Source: Tatumella ptyseos (GTDB taxonomy: Bacteria > Pseudomonadota > Gammaproteobacteria > Enterobacterales > Enterobacteriaceae). Taken from it: 64,000 bases of DNA. Position numbers and translations under genes: made by a program. The notes below the pieces were generated by a model that was given only the letters and a program-made list of their open reading frames with translations, searched no databases and was not told the origin of the DNA. Position 1 is the stretch's first letter. The number at the start of each line of letters is the position of its first letter. Positions 17,747-27,376 of the stretch are shown piece by piece. The stretch covers positions 3,149,308 to 3,213,307 of the forward strand of contig NZ_CP130649.1 of NCBI RefSeq assembly GCF_030552895.1. The letters are read 5' to 3'.

Positions 17747-18505
17747 ATGATATTAACGTCAATTCAGAAAGGTAACCCCCAGCACCCCCCCTTAGTCTTT
17801 ATGCATTATCTTGGGGGGTCAGCAAAGACTTGGCTTCCCGTTGTCGAAGTGCTCTCGCAACACTTTTACTGTATCTCACTGGATATGCCTGGCTTTGGTG
17901 ATTCTGCTCACCTTGCACCGGCATCTATTTCAACGCAAGCCGAAGCTGTCAGGGCGACCTTAAAGGAATTAGGGGTGAGTCAGCCATGGCTCATCGGCCA
18001 TTCGATGACTGGAAAGCTGGTTGCCGCCATGGCGCTGGAAGCCCCGACTGAGGTGTCAGGTATTATATTGACGGCTCCCTCGCCCTTATGCCCGCAGCCC
18101 ATGACCGATCAGCAATTTGCAATGCAATATGAGTGGCAGGCAACACGTGAGCATGCCAGTCAATTTGTGGCGGGTTCTCACCAGAAGCCTTTATCACCAG
18201 AATTAGAGCAACGTACCCTTGATGATGTATTGAGGGCGAATCCTGCAGCGTTCCCTTATTGGGCGAAAACGGCTAGCCAAGAGGATTTGACTCACCGCTA
18301 TGAAGATATAACGCTTCCTGCATTATTACTGTTAGGCGAAGAAGACGACAATGTTCCACGCCTTGAACAGCAACGCTCCTCGACCCTTCACCAGTTTTCT
18401 CCCAACGAGTATCAGATCATGGAAGGTTGCGGCCATTTACTCCCACTTGAAGCAACTGAAAAACTGGTGGCGATAATCAGTGGATTTATCAATAAATATT
18501 CCTGA
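17747..18505 (+). CDS. Alpha/beta hydrolase, substrate unknown
   Basis: 252 residues. The catalytic triad can be placed: nucleophile Ser in LIGHSMTGKLVAAMALEAP (G-H-S-M-T elbow), an acid in LLGEEDDNVPR and His in GCGHLLPLEA. The oxyanion region is MHYLGGSAKTWLPV. It resembles haloperoxidase/esterase-like BioH-type enzymes but I cannot name a substrate. No signal peptide, so cytoplasmic. A GAGG ribosome binding site precedes the ATG. It has no clear operon partner; a hairpin follows, then the AT-rich microcin patch. Confidence 0.85.
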   Translation: MILTSIQKGNPQHPPLVFMHYLGGSAKTWLPVVEVLSQHFYCISLDMPGFGDSAHLAPASISTQAEAVRATLKELGVSQPWLIGHSMTGKLVAAMALEAPTEVSGIILTAPSPLCPQPMTDQQFAMQYEWQATREHASQFVAGSHQKPLSPELEQRTLDDVLRANPAAFPYWAKTASQEDLTHRYEDITLPALLLLGEEDDNVPRLEQQRSSTLHQFSPNEYQIMEGCGHLLPLEATEKLVAIISGFINKYS

Positions 18506-18518
18506 TAAATCTTGGCCT

Positions 18519-18542
18519 CCCGCAGAGGTGTTTTACTGCGGG
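18519..18542 (+). terminator. Hairpin after the hydrolase gene
   Basis: Stem CCCGCAG / CTGCGGG with a 10-nt loop, 14 bp after the stop codon, without a T tract. Possibly a factor-dependent or weak terminator. Confidence 0.4.
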
Positions 18543-18768
18543 GGGAACGAAATAAAAGACGGTAGGGAAAACTTCTTTCAAAGGATGATGGTTGATAGTA
18601 TTAAAAAATAATAATAGGACTATTTGTGTTTTTTATTTTTTACATTGATTATTCTTGTTCTGGGATGTGTAGCGGTAAGTTATACTTTTCCTGGTATGTA
18701 AGAATATATATCTATTTTTTTACCGTATTTTATATTTAAATAAAATTTCAAGATAAAAGGATGTGTCG

Positions 18769-19086
18769 ATGAAAATACTACATTCATACGAGGTAGATAA
18801 TGTTTTTGGTGGAAACTCTAACTCTAATTGGGAGGCGGCGAGGAATACGGGTAGTCGCTCCCAAAATAGAGGAGGTTCCTATGGTGCTGTCGATTCTTGT
18901 GGCGCTGGAATATTGGGTGGATTAGTCGCTGGAGCACCGGGTGGGCCACTGGCTATGGCTATTGGAGTGCTTGGCTGAATGATCGCGGGACAATGTAAGA
19001 TAAGTAGTTTTAGTCGTAGCAATGGGCGCTCACAAAATTCGAATGCTTCTTCTGAAAGAAACCTTGGGGGCCAATGTACATGGTAA
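18769..19086 (+). pseudogene. Colicin V-type microcin precursor interrupted by an in-frame TGA
   Basis: From ATG 18769 (AAAAGG ribosome binding site 8 nt before) the product begins MKILHSYEVDNVFGG, a double-glycine leader like the colicin V leader. A Gly/Ser/Asn-rich part and then a Gly-rich hydrophobic segment (AGILGGLVAGAPGGPLAMA) follow. Reading stops at TGA 18976-18978 after 69 residues. The same frame then continues for 35 more codons to TAA 19084, giving MIAGQCKISSFSRSNG and ending LGGQCTW, i.e. a two-cysteine C-terminal tail as in colicin V. A single TGG-to-TGA change would explain it; a functional short product or readthrough is possible. Confidence 0.65.
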
Positions 19087-19115
19087 TTATAAAATTATAA
19101 GAGGATATTGTTAAA

Positions 19116-19313
19116 GTGAAAAAAATAATTTATTTTTTAGTTTATTTCTTATTATTTCTCATTGGTTTTTATTTACTTAAATATTCTCATGTTTTTGAGA
19201 TAGATGAATCAGCATCAATCCTCGAATCAGCATCGAAATTTATCGTAATGATTATAACTCTAATGGCATTAACTCGATGGGGAATGAGGATCTATAATTT
19301 CTTTATAAAGTGA
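19116..19313 (+). CDS. Probable microcin immunity protein (small membrane protein)
   Basis: 65 residues from GTG 19116, with an AGAGG sequence 11 nt upstream. Two hydrophobic helices (IIYFLVYFLLFLIGFYLL and FIVMIITLMALTRW) separated by a short acidic loop, with a basic end RIYNFFIK. The size, two-helix topology and position 29 bp after the microcin-like gene match colicin V-type immunity proteins, which protect the inner membrane of the producer. I cannot match it to a specific immunity family by sequence. Confidence 0.55.
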   Translation: MKKIIYFLVYFLLFLIGFYLLKYSHVFEIDESASILESASKFIVMIITLMALTRWGMRIYNFFIK

Positions 19314-19513
19314 TATCACTACAGTGTCTCGATGATAGGTGATTTTTCGCGCTAAGGGATTACCTTAATGTTTGAAGAAAAGGAGGAGATTCGGCATATA
19401 CACTGTACCGACTTATGTTTATTTTCTGTGTTGATATTAAGGGTTTTACAGTGTTTATTACTTAGAGGGTAATATTTTTAGCTATTAATATATTCGATAA
19501 AAGGACATTATGA

Positions 19514-19969
19514 ATTGATACGGTAGAGGAACTTAACGGTACATATTTTTTCGATGGAACAAGCAATCTTAGTCCGTAGGAGCTTCTTTTCTGGGTAATG
19601 ATAGATGAGGCACACAAACAACTGGGAATTAAAGATATAGTCGGTCTTGCGTCAATAATTTTGGGAAATAATGTTATCGATATTCCTGGAAAACCCATAA
19701 CTGCTACGCGTGGAACTTCCCCAGCCTCACCTTTTTTTCTTAAGCATCTGAGTCACAAATTTAGAACTAGAATACTGCCAACCCTTACTAAAAAATCATT
19801 CACCCTCCGAGGTATAAAAATATTTTGGGTTAATAATCTCGGTGCATTTGCAGGCAGGGCTGTACCTGTACTTGGCTGGAGTATTATGGCTGCTGATGTT
19901 GTAATAATTAGTTTTAATACAGTCAACAGGTTTAATACTATCGTACGTTCGGAGGAAAAAATATGGTGA
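19514..19969 (+). pseudogene. Toxin-like membrane-active protein remnant
   Basis: The open part from ATG 19598 encodes 123 residues starting MIDEAHKQLGIKDIVGLA, with PITATRGTSPASPFFLKHLS and a hydrophobic segment GAFAGRAVPVLGWSIMAADV. In the same frame upstream of a TAG at 19577 the sequence reads VEELNGTYFFDGTSNLSP, then stop, then ELLFWVMIDEAHK. This looks like one protein cut by a nonsense codon, with another stop at 19511 before it. It resembles C-terminal toxin modules of secreted polymorphic toxins in architecture, but I cannot name the family. The end overlaps the next gene by 7 bp. Confidence 0.45.
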
Positions 19970-20283
19970 ATCATTATAGCGACGAGGGGATTAGAGAATT
20001 CCTCCTTGATCACCTACCAAAAGTGACAAGCTTTTTTAAGAAAGTGAATGTTTCTGATGATGAAGCGTTACAGGATATTTTTGAAAGTGAAGACTTGGCA
20101 GCGCTGGTCAATGATTTATCATCTGAACTGAATACTGATTGTGAAAATTTAAACATGATTAGGTATTTTCCGTGGAACTTCGAATCTATTTTCGACAGGC
20201 ATCCAGACAATACAGGCAAAGCACCACTATCACTCAGAATGTTTGTTGAATCGGTAAAAGCAGGTCGGTGGCTTTACGATTAA
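19963..20283 (+). CDS. DUF1493 family protein
   Basis: 106 residues, acidic, no signal peptide. The C-terminal half has MIRYFPWNFESIFDR and PLSLRMFVESVKAGRWLYD, the pattern I associate with DUF1493, a small acyl-carrier-like enterobacterial family of unknown function. A strong GGAGG lies 6 nt before ATG 19963, and the start overlaps the stop of the upstream toxin-like gene, so the two were translationally coupled. In that position it could be an immunity or adaptor protein; this is inference. The following gap (20284-20580) holds only a short AAAGCA/TGCTTT hairpin and the yicC terminator. Confidence 0.6.
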   Translation: MVNHYSDEGIREFLLDHLPKVTSFFKKVNVSDDEALQDIFESEDLAALVNDLSSELNTDCENLNMIRYFPWNFESIFDRHPDNTGKAPLSLRMFVESVKAGRWLYD

Positions 20284-20516
20284 GCGCAAAAAAGCACAGT
20301 GCTTTCATAAAATTACTATCCTAATTTTTACGATGCTTATTTTATAATACGAGACCCCACTTGCGGGCCTGTATATCTGTTAATTTGGGTTCTCACGAAA
20401 ACCGGAATATTGAAGAAGAGGACGTACCCAAAGAGTATTTCTAAGTACCATCGGGCATGCCTTTGAGTACACAGTATTTACGTATTTTATTGCGTCTTTA
20501 TGATGCTGGCGATAAT

Positions 20517-20538
20517 AAAAAACCGCGACAGTGCGCGG
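20517..20538 (-). terminator. Terminator of yicC
   Basis: On the minus strand, stem CCGCG / CGCGG with a 6-nt loop is followed by TTTTTT. It lies 42 bp beyond the yicC stop codon. Confidence 0.75.
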
Positions 20539-20580
20539 CTTATGAGGATTTTGTGCGGGTAGGTGATTCTTTTTAAGTGT

Positions 20581-21444
20581 TTACTCAATATTCTGAATCT
20601 GCTCACGCATCTGTTCGATCAACACTTTTAACTCAATCGCCGAAGTCGTAATGGTTGCATTGATTGATTTGGACGCAAGCGTATTCGACTCTCGGTTGAA
20701 TTCTTGCATCATAAAATCCAAACGGCGGCCGACGGCTTCTTTTTTCTTAAGAATATTGTAGGTTTCTTTGATATGCGCGTCGAGACGGTCCAGCTCCTCG
20801 GCAACATCAATACGCTGTGCCAACATGATCAGCTCTTGTTCAAGTCGTTGCGTATCGACCTGAATCGCGGCATCGTCCAGTTTACTGACCAGTCGCTCAC
20901 GCTGCCAAACGAGCACAGCAGGCATCTCTGTTCTGACGGTAGCGACTTCGTGACTGACTGCCGCTAGCCGCTGTTCGATCAGTTGCTTTAGTGCGGCACC
21001 TTCCGTTTCTCTCGCCTCAACAAATGCATTCAATGCTTGGTCAAGTCCTACCATAAGCTGTTGATTAATGGCGTCTAAATCTTGCTCGCCCGCGCTCATC
21101 ACACCTGGCCAACGGAGGATATCGACAGGATTAATCGACCCTTCATCGGTTTGACATTTTACCCAGTTTGCGGCGTTGATCACTTGCTGCGCTAATGTCT
21201 GGTTTAAGGATAATTCGCCTTGCGCACCGGGGTTCGGTTCAAAACGAAGCTGGCATTCGACCTTACCTCGGGTTAAACGCTGGCGAATACGATCGCGAAT
21301 AACCGGCTCCAAACTACGAAATTGCTCAGGAAGGCGAATATAGGTTTCAAGGTAACGTTGGTTAACTGAGCGTAGCTCCCAGCTGGCGTTGCCCCATTCT
21401 CCTTTCATATCGTGGCGTGCAAAAGCGGTCATACTGCGGATCAT
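20581..21444 (-). CDS. yicC: YicC family endoribonuclease/RNase adaptor
   Basis: 287 residues, exactly the E. coli length, starting MIRSMTAFARHD and containing ELRSVNQRYLETYIRLPEQF and the C-terminal block GRRLDFMMQEFNRESNTLASKS. The family is a cytoplasmic oligomeric endoribonuclease; E. coli YicC is implicated in turnover of the small RNA RyhB. In E. coli it stands divergent to rph; here a lipoprotein gene and nupC are inserted between them. Confidence 0.95.
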   Translation of the reverse strand: MIRSMTAFARHDMKGEWGNASWELRSVNQRYLETYIRLPEQFRSLEPVIRDRIRQRLTRGKVECQLRFEPNPGAQGELSLNQTLAQQVINAANWVKCQTDEGSINPVDILRWPGVMSAGEQDLDAINQQLMVGLDQALNAFVEARETEGAALKQLIEQRLAAVSHEVATVRTEMPAVLVWQRERLVSKLDDAAIQVDTQRLEQELIMLAQRIDVAEELDRLDAHIKETYNILKKKEAVGRRLDFMMQEFNRESNTLASKSINATITTSAIELKVLIEQMREQIQNIE

Positions 21445-21582
21445 AGTGATTACTCATTTTGGTCAATTTACCGGTGAGTATAGCCGCCCAGGCGCTGTGA
21501 AAACAGCGCAGTCTGTAAGTCGATGGCTATACGGCTCATTACCCCTTAGGATAGGCGCTCGCGTATCAGAGAAGGAACAAAG

Positions 21583-21999
21583 ATGAAAATCTCAGTCTAT
21601 TCATTATTATTGACCAGTGGATTACTCCTCGCAGGCTGCCAGTCGCGGCAGCCGGATAGTGCATCTTGTCAGGTGGGAAGCGCCATGCAACAAACTCAGC
21701 TCTGGTTTGGTCTCAGCAAACCAGATGGACAGTCCATTTCAACGCAACAGTGGCAACACTTTGTTGACCAAGTGATCACTCCCGCCTTTCCACAGGGATT
21801 ATCAGTAGTAGAGGCGAGAGGTCAGTGGCTAGGAAACGACGGTGTGCGTGTCAGCGAAAATAGTCGTGGAGTATTACTGATTTATCCCGCAAGCAAAGAG
21901 AAGTCACAAGCGATCGATCGTATTCGAACCCGCTATCAACAACTTTTTGCTCAAGAGTCGGTCATGCGCATCGACCAACCTGTATGTGTTGCCTTCTAG
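21583..21999 (+). CDS. DUF3574 lipoprotein
   Basis: 138 residues with a lipoprotein signal ending LLLAGC (C19). The mature domain reads TQLWFGLSKPDGQSISTQQW and TPAFPQGLSVVEARGQW, the DUF3574 pattern, then ends with a conserved-looking Cys (QPVCVAF). Function unknown; the fold likely resembles small ferredoxin-like domains. ATG 21583 directly follows GGAACAAAG. It is monocistronic, followed by a GC-rich hairpin shared with convergent nupC. Confidence 0.8.
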   Translation: MKISVYSLLLTSGLLLAGCQSRQPDSASCQVGSAMQQTQLWFGLSKPDGQSISTQQWQHFVDQVITPAFPQGLSVVEARGQWLGNDGVRVSENSRGVLLIYPASKEKSQAIDRIRTRYQQLFAQESVMRIDQPVCVAF

Positions 22000-22004
22000 A
22001 TGTT

Positions 22005-22023
22005 GGGCGCAACCCGTGCGCCC
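22005..22023. terminator. Hairpin between convergent DUF3574 gene and nupC
   Basis: Stem GGGCGC / GCGCCC with a 7-nt loop, between the two stop codons. No long T tract on either side. Confidence 0.5.
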
Positions 22024-22031
22024 GCTTTAGC

Positions 22032-23216
22032 TTAAAGGAACAGGCTTGCGAAGGTGGCTGACAGAAGGCTCACTAATGTTGAGCCATACACCAGTTTCCA
22101 ACCATAACGAGAAACAATATTCCCTTGTTTTTCGTTGAGGCCTTTCACCGCTCCTGCAACAATACCGATGGAGGCAAAGTTGGCAAACGAGACCAAGAAA
22201 ATCGACAAAACACCCAGGCCTTTGGCCGTAAACTCTCCAGCTATCTTTTGGAGATCAATCATCGCCACAAATTCGTTCGAGACCAGTTTGGTCGCCATAA
22301 TACTTCCTGCTCTTAATGCATCCTGCTTAGGGATACCGACTAACCAAGCAAGAGGAGAAAACAGATAGCCAAGTAACTGTTGGAAACTGTAACCGAATAG
22401 CACGGAGAACAAGGCGTTAATTGCGCTAATTAAGGCGATAAAGCCAATAAGCATGGCGAGAATGATCATCGCCACTTTGAAACCGGCCAGAATATATTCC
22501 CCTAACATTTCGAAAAAGCTCTGTTTTTCATGAAGCTTTTCTAGCGAAATCGGTGCATCGTCTTGCTGGCGTGTCGGATTAATAATCGACAAAATGATGA
22601 AGGTACTGAACATATTCAGAAGTAATGCGGTCACGACATAGCGCGCATCAATCATCGACATATAGGCGCCAACAATCGAGAGTGACACCGTCGACATGGC
22701 GGTCGCCGCCATGGTGTAGAGGCGTTTCGGTGGGATATCAGCCAGGATACCTTTATAGGCGATAAAGTTCTCAGACTGCCCCAAAATTAAGGTACTCACA
22801 GCATTAAAGGATTCAAGTTTTCCCATCCCATTCACTTTAGACAGCAAGGTGCCGATAATCCGTATTAATAGCGGTAAAATCTTCCAATGCTGCAAAATAC
22901 CAATTAATGCTGAAATAAAGATAATCGGGCATAATACACCGAGAAAAACGAACGCCAGCCCTTGTTGATGAAGACCGCCAAAAACAAAATCTGTACCTTG
23001 AGCGGCAAAGCCGAGTAAGGCTTCAAAAAATCCACTGACGCCACCGACTAAGGCTAATCCCGCCGACGAATGTAAGCAAAACCAGCCAATAGCGCCCTCA
23101 ATAATTAGCAGTTGTAAGAGGAAACGTATTCGAATCTGTTGACGATCATGGCTGACGAGAAACGCCAGTAGTCCAATCACGGCAAGGGCGAGGATAAAAT
23201 GTAGTAAGGTCAACAT
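22032..23216 (-). CDS. nupC: Nucleoside:H+ symporter NupC
   Basis: 394-residue concentrative nucleoside transporter. Signature regions are [40 protein letters not shown] and [20 protein letters not shown], which carry the nucleoside-binding QSEN and NEF residues. Overall match is to E. coli NupC rather than NupG. It takes up pyrimidine and adenine nucleosides across the inner membrane. Divergent from rph with a 149-bp gap; the neighbouring pyrE makes pyrimidines de novo, but no regulatory link is visible. Confidence 0.93.
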   Translation of the reverse strand: MLTLLHFILALAVIGLLAFLVSHDRQQIRIRFLLQLLIIEGAIGWFCLHSSAGLALVGGVSGFFEALLGFAAQGTDFVFGGLHQQGLAFVFLGVLCPIIFISALIGILQHWKILPLLIRIIGTLLSKVNGMGKLESFNAVSTLILGQSENFIAYKGILADIPPKRLYTMAATAMSTVSLSIVGAYMSMIDARYVVTALLLNMFSTFIILSIINPTRQQDDAPISLEKLHEKQSFFEMLGEYILAGFKVAMIILAMLIGFIALISAINALFSVLFGYSFQQLLGYLFSPLAWLVGIPKQDALRAGSIMATKLVSNEFVAMIDLQKIAGEFTAKGLGVLSIFLVSFANFASIGIVAGAVKGLNEKQGNIVSRYGWKLVYGSTLVSLLSATFASLFL

Positions 23217-23365
23217 AGCTCAGTTTCATTGGCGAAAGAGTAATATTTAGCCATAGTGAGTAAATTTTTTCATCTGTAATCTCGGCAATTCTTCCCACTA
23301 ACAAGACACTGAATGGTGAAATCCGTATACTGTGCAGCGTTATCCACCGTAGTCGGAGAGAATTT

Positions 23366-24082
23366 ATGCGTCCAGCAGGCCGTAGTGCACAGCAAGTCCG
23401 TCCAGTCACGCTCACGCGTCATTACACTAAACATGCCGAAGGGTCGGTACTCGTCGAGTTCGGAGAAACGAAAGTTCTCTGCAACGCCACTGTCGAAGAA
23501 GGCGTCCCTCGCTTCTTAAAAGGACAAGGCCAAGGGTGGGTGACTGCAGAGTACGGAATGTTACCGCGCTCGACGCATAGCCGCATGCCGCGTGAAGCGG
23601 CCAAAGGTAAACAAGGTGGGCGTACGCTAGAAATTCAACGTCTTATTGCGCGCTCTCTGCGTGCCGCGGTGGACTTAAAAGCACTAGGCGAATACACCAT
23701 CACCCTCGATTGTGACGTTATCCAAGCAGATGGCGGCACGCGTACTGCTTCGATCACCGGCGCTTGCGTGGCCCTAGCAGATGCCTTAAATGCTCTAGTT
23801 GCTAAAGGTAAATTGGCCAAAAACCCAATGAAAGGGATGGTCGCGGCCATTTCTGTTGGCGTCGTTGAGGGTGAAGCCCGTTGCGATCTCGAGTATGTCG
23901 AGGATTCTGCAGCCGATACCGATATGAATGTCGTTATGCTTGAAGACGGCCGAATGATCGAAGTACAAGGGACGGCAGAAGGTGAGCCCTTTAGCCATGA
24001 AGAGCTGCTTGCATTACTGGCGCTAGCCAAAGAAGGTATCAACGAGTTAGTGGCTGCGCAGAAAGCCGCACTGGCTCAATAA
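23366..24082 (+). CDS. rph: Ribonuclease PH
   Basis: 238-residue phosphorolytic 3'-5' exoribonuclease that trims tRNA 3' ends. Hexamer and active-site blocks include [39 protein letters not shown] and [20 protein letters not shown]. The gene is full length, unlike the frameshifted rph of E. coli K-12. It is the promoter-proximal gene of rph-pyrE and its translation sets the attenuation of pyrE. Confidence 0.97.
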   Translation: MRPAGRSAQQVRPVTLTRHYTKHAEGSVLVEFGETKVLCNATVEEGVPRFLKGQGQGWVTAEYGMLPRSTHSRMPREAAKGKQGGRTLEIQRLIARSLRAAVDLKALGEYTITLDCDVIQADGGTRTASITGACVALADALNALVAKGKLAKNPMKGMVAAISVGVVEGEARCDLEYVEDSAADTDMNVVMLEDGRMIEVQGTAEGEPFSHEELLALLALAKEGINELVAAQKAALAQ

Positions 24083-24091
24083 CATCAATCA

Positions 24092-24115
24092 AGCGACCCA
24101 AGCGGTCGCTTTTTT
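24092..24115 (+). terminator. rph-pyrE attenuator
   Basis: Stem AGCGACC / GGTCGCT with a 5-nt loop followed by a run of Ts, 10 bp after the rph stop and 15 bp before pyrE. This is the position of the UTP-sensitive attenuator in E. coli, where slow transcription at low UTP lets ribosomes on rph disrupt the hairpin. Confidence 0.9.
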
Positions 24116-24129
24116 ATGGGGAAAAGATA

Positions 24130-24771
24130 ATGAAAGCGTGGCAACGTGAATTCATCGAGTTTGCTATTAGTAAGCAAGTACTAAAGTTCGGCGAGTTCAC
24201 TTTAAAATCCGGACGTAAAAGCCCGTACTTTTTCAATGCTGGTCTCTTTAATACCGGGCGCGATTTAGCACAGCTTGGACGTTTCTACGCACAGGCGTTA
24301 GTCGATTCAGGAATCGATTTCGATTTACTGTTCGGGCCGGCTTATAAAGGGATACCGATTGCCACCACCACCGCAGTGGCATTGGCGGACCATCACCAAC
24401 GCGACCTGCCTTATTGCTTCAATCGTAAGGAAGCGAAAGACCATGGCGAAGGGGGATTACTCGTCGGTAGTCCGCTTGAAGGCCGAGTGATGTTAGTCGA
24501 TGATGTTATTACAGCTGGGACAGCAATTCGGGAGTCGATGGAAATCATCACGGCACACCATGCTACGTTGGCGGGGGTCTTGATCTCATTAGATCGTCAA
24601 GAGCGCGGACGCGAAGCGATTTCGGCGATTCAAGAAGTGGAGCGTGATTACCAGTGTCGAGTTATTTCGATCATTACGCTAAAAGATCTGATTAGCTATC
24701 TTGAAGAGCAACCTACTATGGCGGAAGCCTTAGAGGCGGTAAAAGCTTATCGTGAGCAGTACGGTATTTAA
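24130..24771 (+). CDS. pyrE: Orotate phosphoribosyltransferase
   Basis: 213 residues. It joins orotate to PRPP to form OMP in pyrimidine synthesis. The PRPP-binding motif is [19 protein letters not shown] at ~120, and [21 protein letters not shown] near residue 20 forms the orotate side. A strong GGGGAAAAG ribosome binding site precedes the ATG. Regulated by the upstream attenuator. Confidence 0.97.
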   Translation: MKAWQREFIEFAISKQVLKFGEFTLKSGRKSPYFFNAGLFNTGRDLAQLGRFYAQALVDSGIDFDLLFGPAYKGIPIATTTAVALADHHQRDLPYCFNRKEAKDHGEGGLLVGSPLEGRVMLVDDVITAGTAIRESMEIITAHHATLAGVLISLDRQERGREAISAIQEVERDYQCRVISIITLKDLISYLEEQPTMAEALEAVKAYREQYGI

Positions 24772-24776
24772 TAGCA

Positions 24777-24799
24777 ATAGCGGGGCGATCCCCCGCTAT
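24777..24799. terminator. Bidirectional terminator between pyrE and slmA
   Basis: Perfect 9-bp stem ATAGCGGGG / CCCCGCTAT with a 5-nt loop, 5 bp after pyrE and 10 bp from the slmA stop, with CTTTA on one side. Confidence 0.75.
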
Positions 24800-24809
24800 C
24801 TTTATTGCG

Positions 24810-25406
24810 CTACTGGAGTTGTGTAGCCAATAAAGGCCAACGCTGATCGAAGTTCGCGGTAGGTTTAAAGCGAAATTCTGAGCGCACATAACGAGAAAGT
24901 AGCCCTTCACAGAAAGCAATTACTTGGCTGGCGAGTAGTGTTTCATCACACTGAAAACCTTCGCCATCGCGCATTTTCTTCTCTTTCATGACTTGGCGTA
25001 ATTGGACTTCAATACGTTCGAAAAGCTGATTGATTCTACCTTGCAAACGATCCTGTTCGAACATTAATGCATGACCGGTCATGATACGTGTTAGGCCAGG
25101 ATTTCTTTCCCCGAATCCCAGAATAAGCTGTACGATCAGTTTGAGGCGTAGCAAGGTGTCTTTTTCATCATTAAGAATCGAGTTGATTCGAGTAATAAGG
25201 CTATCTTCAATAAACTCGATGAGACTATCGAACATCTTAGTTTTACTAGGAAAGTGTCGATAAAGTGCAGCTTCTGATACCCCTACATTCGCGGCTAATT
25301 TCGCGGTGGTGATGCGTTGACTGCCATCACCTGACTCCAACATATGAGCCAATGCTTGTAAGATCTCTTCACGTCGGTTGCCCCGCGCGTTTTTTTTCTC
25401 TGCCAT
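24810..25406 (-). CDS. slmA: Nucleoid occlusion protein SlmA
   Basis: 198-residue TetR-family DNA-binding protein that stops FtsZ assembly over the nucleoid. HTH region [31 protein letters not shown]; FtsZ-contact region [22 protein letters not shown]. The start is ATG 25406 ([16 protein letters not shown]), which gives the E. coli length; a start 17 codons upstream has no family support. Adjacent to dut on the same strand, as in E. coli. Confidence 0.95.
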   Translation of the reverse strand: MAEKKNARGNRREEILQALAHMLESGDGSQRITTAKLAANVGVSEAALYRHFPSKTKMFDSLIEFIEDSLITRINSILNDEKDTLLRLKLIVQLILGFGERNPGLTRIMTGHALMFEQDRLQGRINQLFERIEVQLRQVMKEKKMRDGEGFQCDETLLASQVIAFCEGLLSRYVRSEFRFKPTANFDQRWPLLATQLQ

Positions 25407-25487
25407 GCCTTTAACCATCCTAAAAATCCTAATGAATAACCCCAAAGCTGGGGTCATCTCAGAAATAAGTTATCTAAAGGGGCTATA

Positions 25488-25943
25488 TTACTGACGACCA
25501 GAGTGCCCGAATCCGCCTTCACCACGTTCAGTCTGTGTGAATTCTTCAACAAGAGAAAATTCAGCTTGAACCACTGGCACGAAAACTAATTGTGCAATGC
25601 GATCACCGGCTTCAATAACGAAAGGCTGTTCGCTTCGGTTCCATACCGACACCATCAATTGTCCTTGGTAATCAGAATCGATTAAGCCGACCAGATTACC
25701 TAAAACGATACCGTGCTTATGCCCTAAACCAGAACGAGGCAGAATGACCGCCGCTAACTGTGGGTCGGCAACATGTATCGCTAGGCCGGTTGGGATGAGT
25801 GTAGTACTGCCCGCATCAAGGGTTACCGATCCATCAGTACAGGCGCGTAAATCGAGACCCGCTGAGCCAGGAGTCGCGTAGGTGGGCAAAGGAAACTCTT
25901 TACCTACACGTGGGTCAAGAATCTTAATGTCGATCTTTTTCAT
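25488..25943 (-). CDS. dut: Deoxyuridine triphosphatase
   Basis: 151-residue trimeric dUTPase, making dUMP for thymidylate synthesis and keeping uracil out of DNA. All motifs are present: [11 protein letters not shown] (I), PRSGLG (II), [21 protein letters not shown] (III), [11 protein letters not shown] (IV) and the flexible C-terminal [11 protein letters not shown] (V). Its first 20 bp overlap the end of coaBC. Confidence 0.97.
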   Translation of the reverse strand: MKKIDIKILDPRVGKEFPLPTYATPGSAGLDLRACTDGSVTLDAGSTTLIPTGLAIHVADPQLAAVILPRSGLGHKHGIVLGNLVGLIDSDYQGQLMVSVWNRSEQPFVIEAGDRIAQLVFVPVVQAEFSLVEEFTQTERGEGGFGHSGRQ

Positions 25944-27141
25944 AGAGGTTGACTATCTCGTCTAATAATTGCTGGCCAAGGAGTTGTTTGTTACACAGCG
26001 GTAACTGTTTTTCTCCCTCCTGCCAGAAAAGGTGAAGGGCATTATTATCACTATCGAAACCTTGAGCGGTGCCCGAGACATTATTGGCACAAATCAAGTC
26101 GAGGTTTTTACGTTCTCTTTTTTGTCGGGCGTATTCTTCCACATTCTGGGTTTCTGCCGCAAATCCAACCACAAAAGGTTTGGGGGAAGGAAGCGCAGCA
26201 ACCCCTGCAACAATGTCAGGGTTTTTAACGAGTTGCAGCGTAATTTCATTGCAATCAGCGGTTTTTTTTATTTTTTCTGCTGCAATATTGACCGCGCGGT
26301 AATCGGCGACTGCCGCACAGCCGATAAAAATATGTTGCTCGGTGATCTCTGCCATCACTGCATTATGCATCTCTTCAGCGGAGACCACGTCTCGACGAAT
26401 GGCCGCCGCAGGGGTAGCCAGATCAACCGGTCCACTGACTAATGTCACTTTCGCACCACGTGCGGCGGCGGCTTGAGCGATAGCAAATCCCATTTTTCCT
26501 GAGCTTTTATTACTGATATAGCGAACGGGATCCAAAGCCTCTCGAGTCGGACCAGCAGTAATCATAATATTGAGATGCGCGAGATCGTGTTGGCTGTGGT
26601 GCCAAGCAATTGCGTGCTCAACAATGACCAGAGGGTCTAGCATACGACCTGGGCCAATATCGCCACAGGCTTGGTGGCCATGATCAGGCCCCCACACCAT
26701 GAAGCGATGCTCATGAAGTTTGGCTAAATTACTAGCGGTCAATGTTGAGCGATACATTTGCTGGTTCATGGCAGGGACTATAGCGATAGGGGCTGCAGTC
26801 GCTAAGCAAGTTGTGGTGACAATATCGTTTGCCATCCCTTGGGCGATACGCGCAATAAGATCTGCTGAGGCAGGAGCTATAATGACTAAATCCGCCCATT
26901 TGGCGAGCTCAATATGGCCCATCGCCGCTTCAGCCTGTGGATCGAGTAAATCAGTCGCGACCGGATAACCGCTGACGGCTTGCAGGCTCAATGGGGTAAT
27001 GAAAGCTTCAGCCGCATGGGTCATCATTACTCTTACCTCAGCGCCTTGTTCACGTAACCGTCGTACTAAATCCGGTGTTTTATAGGCGGCAATCCCCCCA
27101 CTGACTCCAAGAAGGATACGTTTATTCGTCAGGCTACTCAT
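25924..27141 (-). CDS. coaBC: Bifunctional CoaBC (phosphopantothenoylcysteine synthetase/decarboxylase)
   Basis: 405 residues. The N-terminal CoaC flavoprotein has [20 protein letters not shown], the MNQQMY motif and [13 protein letters not shown] with the catalytic Cys. The C-terminal CoaB part starts [20 protein letters not shown] and contains CAAVADYR and KIKKT. It makes 4'-phosphopantetheine for coenzyme A. ATG 27141 ([16 protein letters not shown]) is favoured over one four codons earlier because a GGGA ribosome binding site is 8 nt before it. Together with coaD at 29.6 kb the window has two steps of CoA synthesis. Confidence 0.96.
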   Translation of the reverse strand: MSSLTNKRILLGVSGGIAAYKTPDLVRRLREQGAEVRVMMTHAAEAFITPLSLQAVSGYPVATDLLDPQAEAAMGHIELAKWADLVIIAPASADLIARIAQGMANDIVTTTCLATAAPIAIVPAMNQQMYRSTLTASNLAKLHEHRFMVWGPDHGHQACGDIGPGRMLDPLVIVEHAIAWHHSQHDLAHLNIMITAGPTREALDPVRYISNKSSGKMGFAIAQAAAARGAKVTLVSGPVDLATPAAAIRRDVVSAEEMHNAVMAEITEQHIFIGCAAVADYRAVNIAAEKIKKTADCNEITLQLVKNPDIVAGVAALPSPKPFVVGFAAETQNVEEYARQKRERKNLDLICANNVSGTAQGFDSDNNALHLFWQEGEKQLPLCNKQLLGQQLLDEIVNLYEKDRH

Positions 27142-27376
27142 AAGATGTCCCATTGCATAAGGTCAAACGGTCTAAAAGTAAGGGGTGTATGGTACCACAA
27201 AGCAACATCATCCTAATATTCATGCTCATCCCTTTGATTATCATTGATTTATTGCGGATCTATTATTATCGAGATTAAAAAATGAGAGACGACTCGAAAA
27301 CCATAACTCTACCACTGTAAATATAAACAGTCATTGCCTAAATTATTGTCTGTGAGGAGAGAGTGGAGGACGAGTC

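Noticed and set aside
20457..20576. 39-codon frame MPLSTQYLRILLRLYDAGDN... overlapping the yicC terminator
   Set aside because: It lacks a ribosome binding site, runs through a clear terminator hairpin and matches nothing I recognise; a chance frame is more likely.
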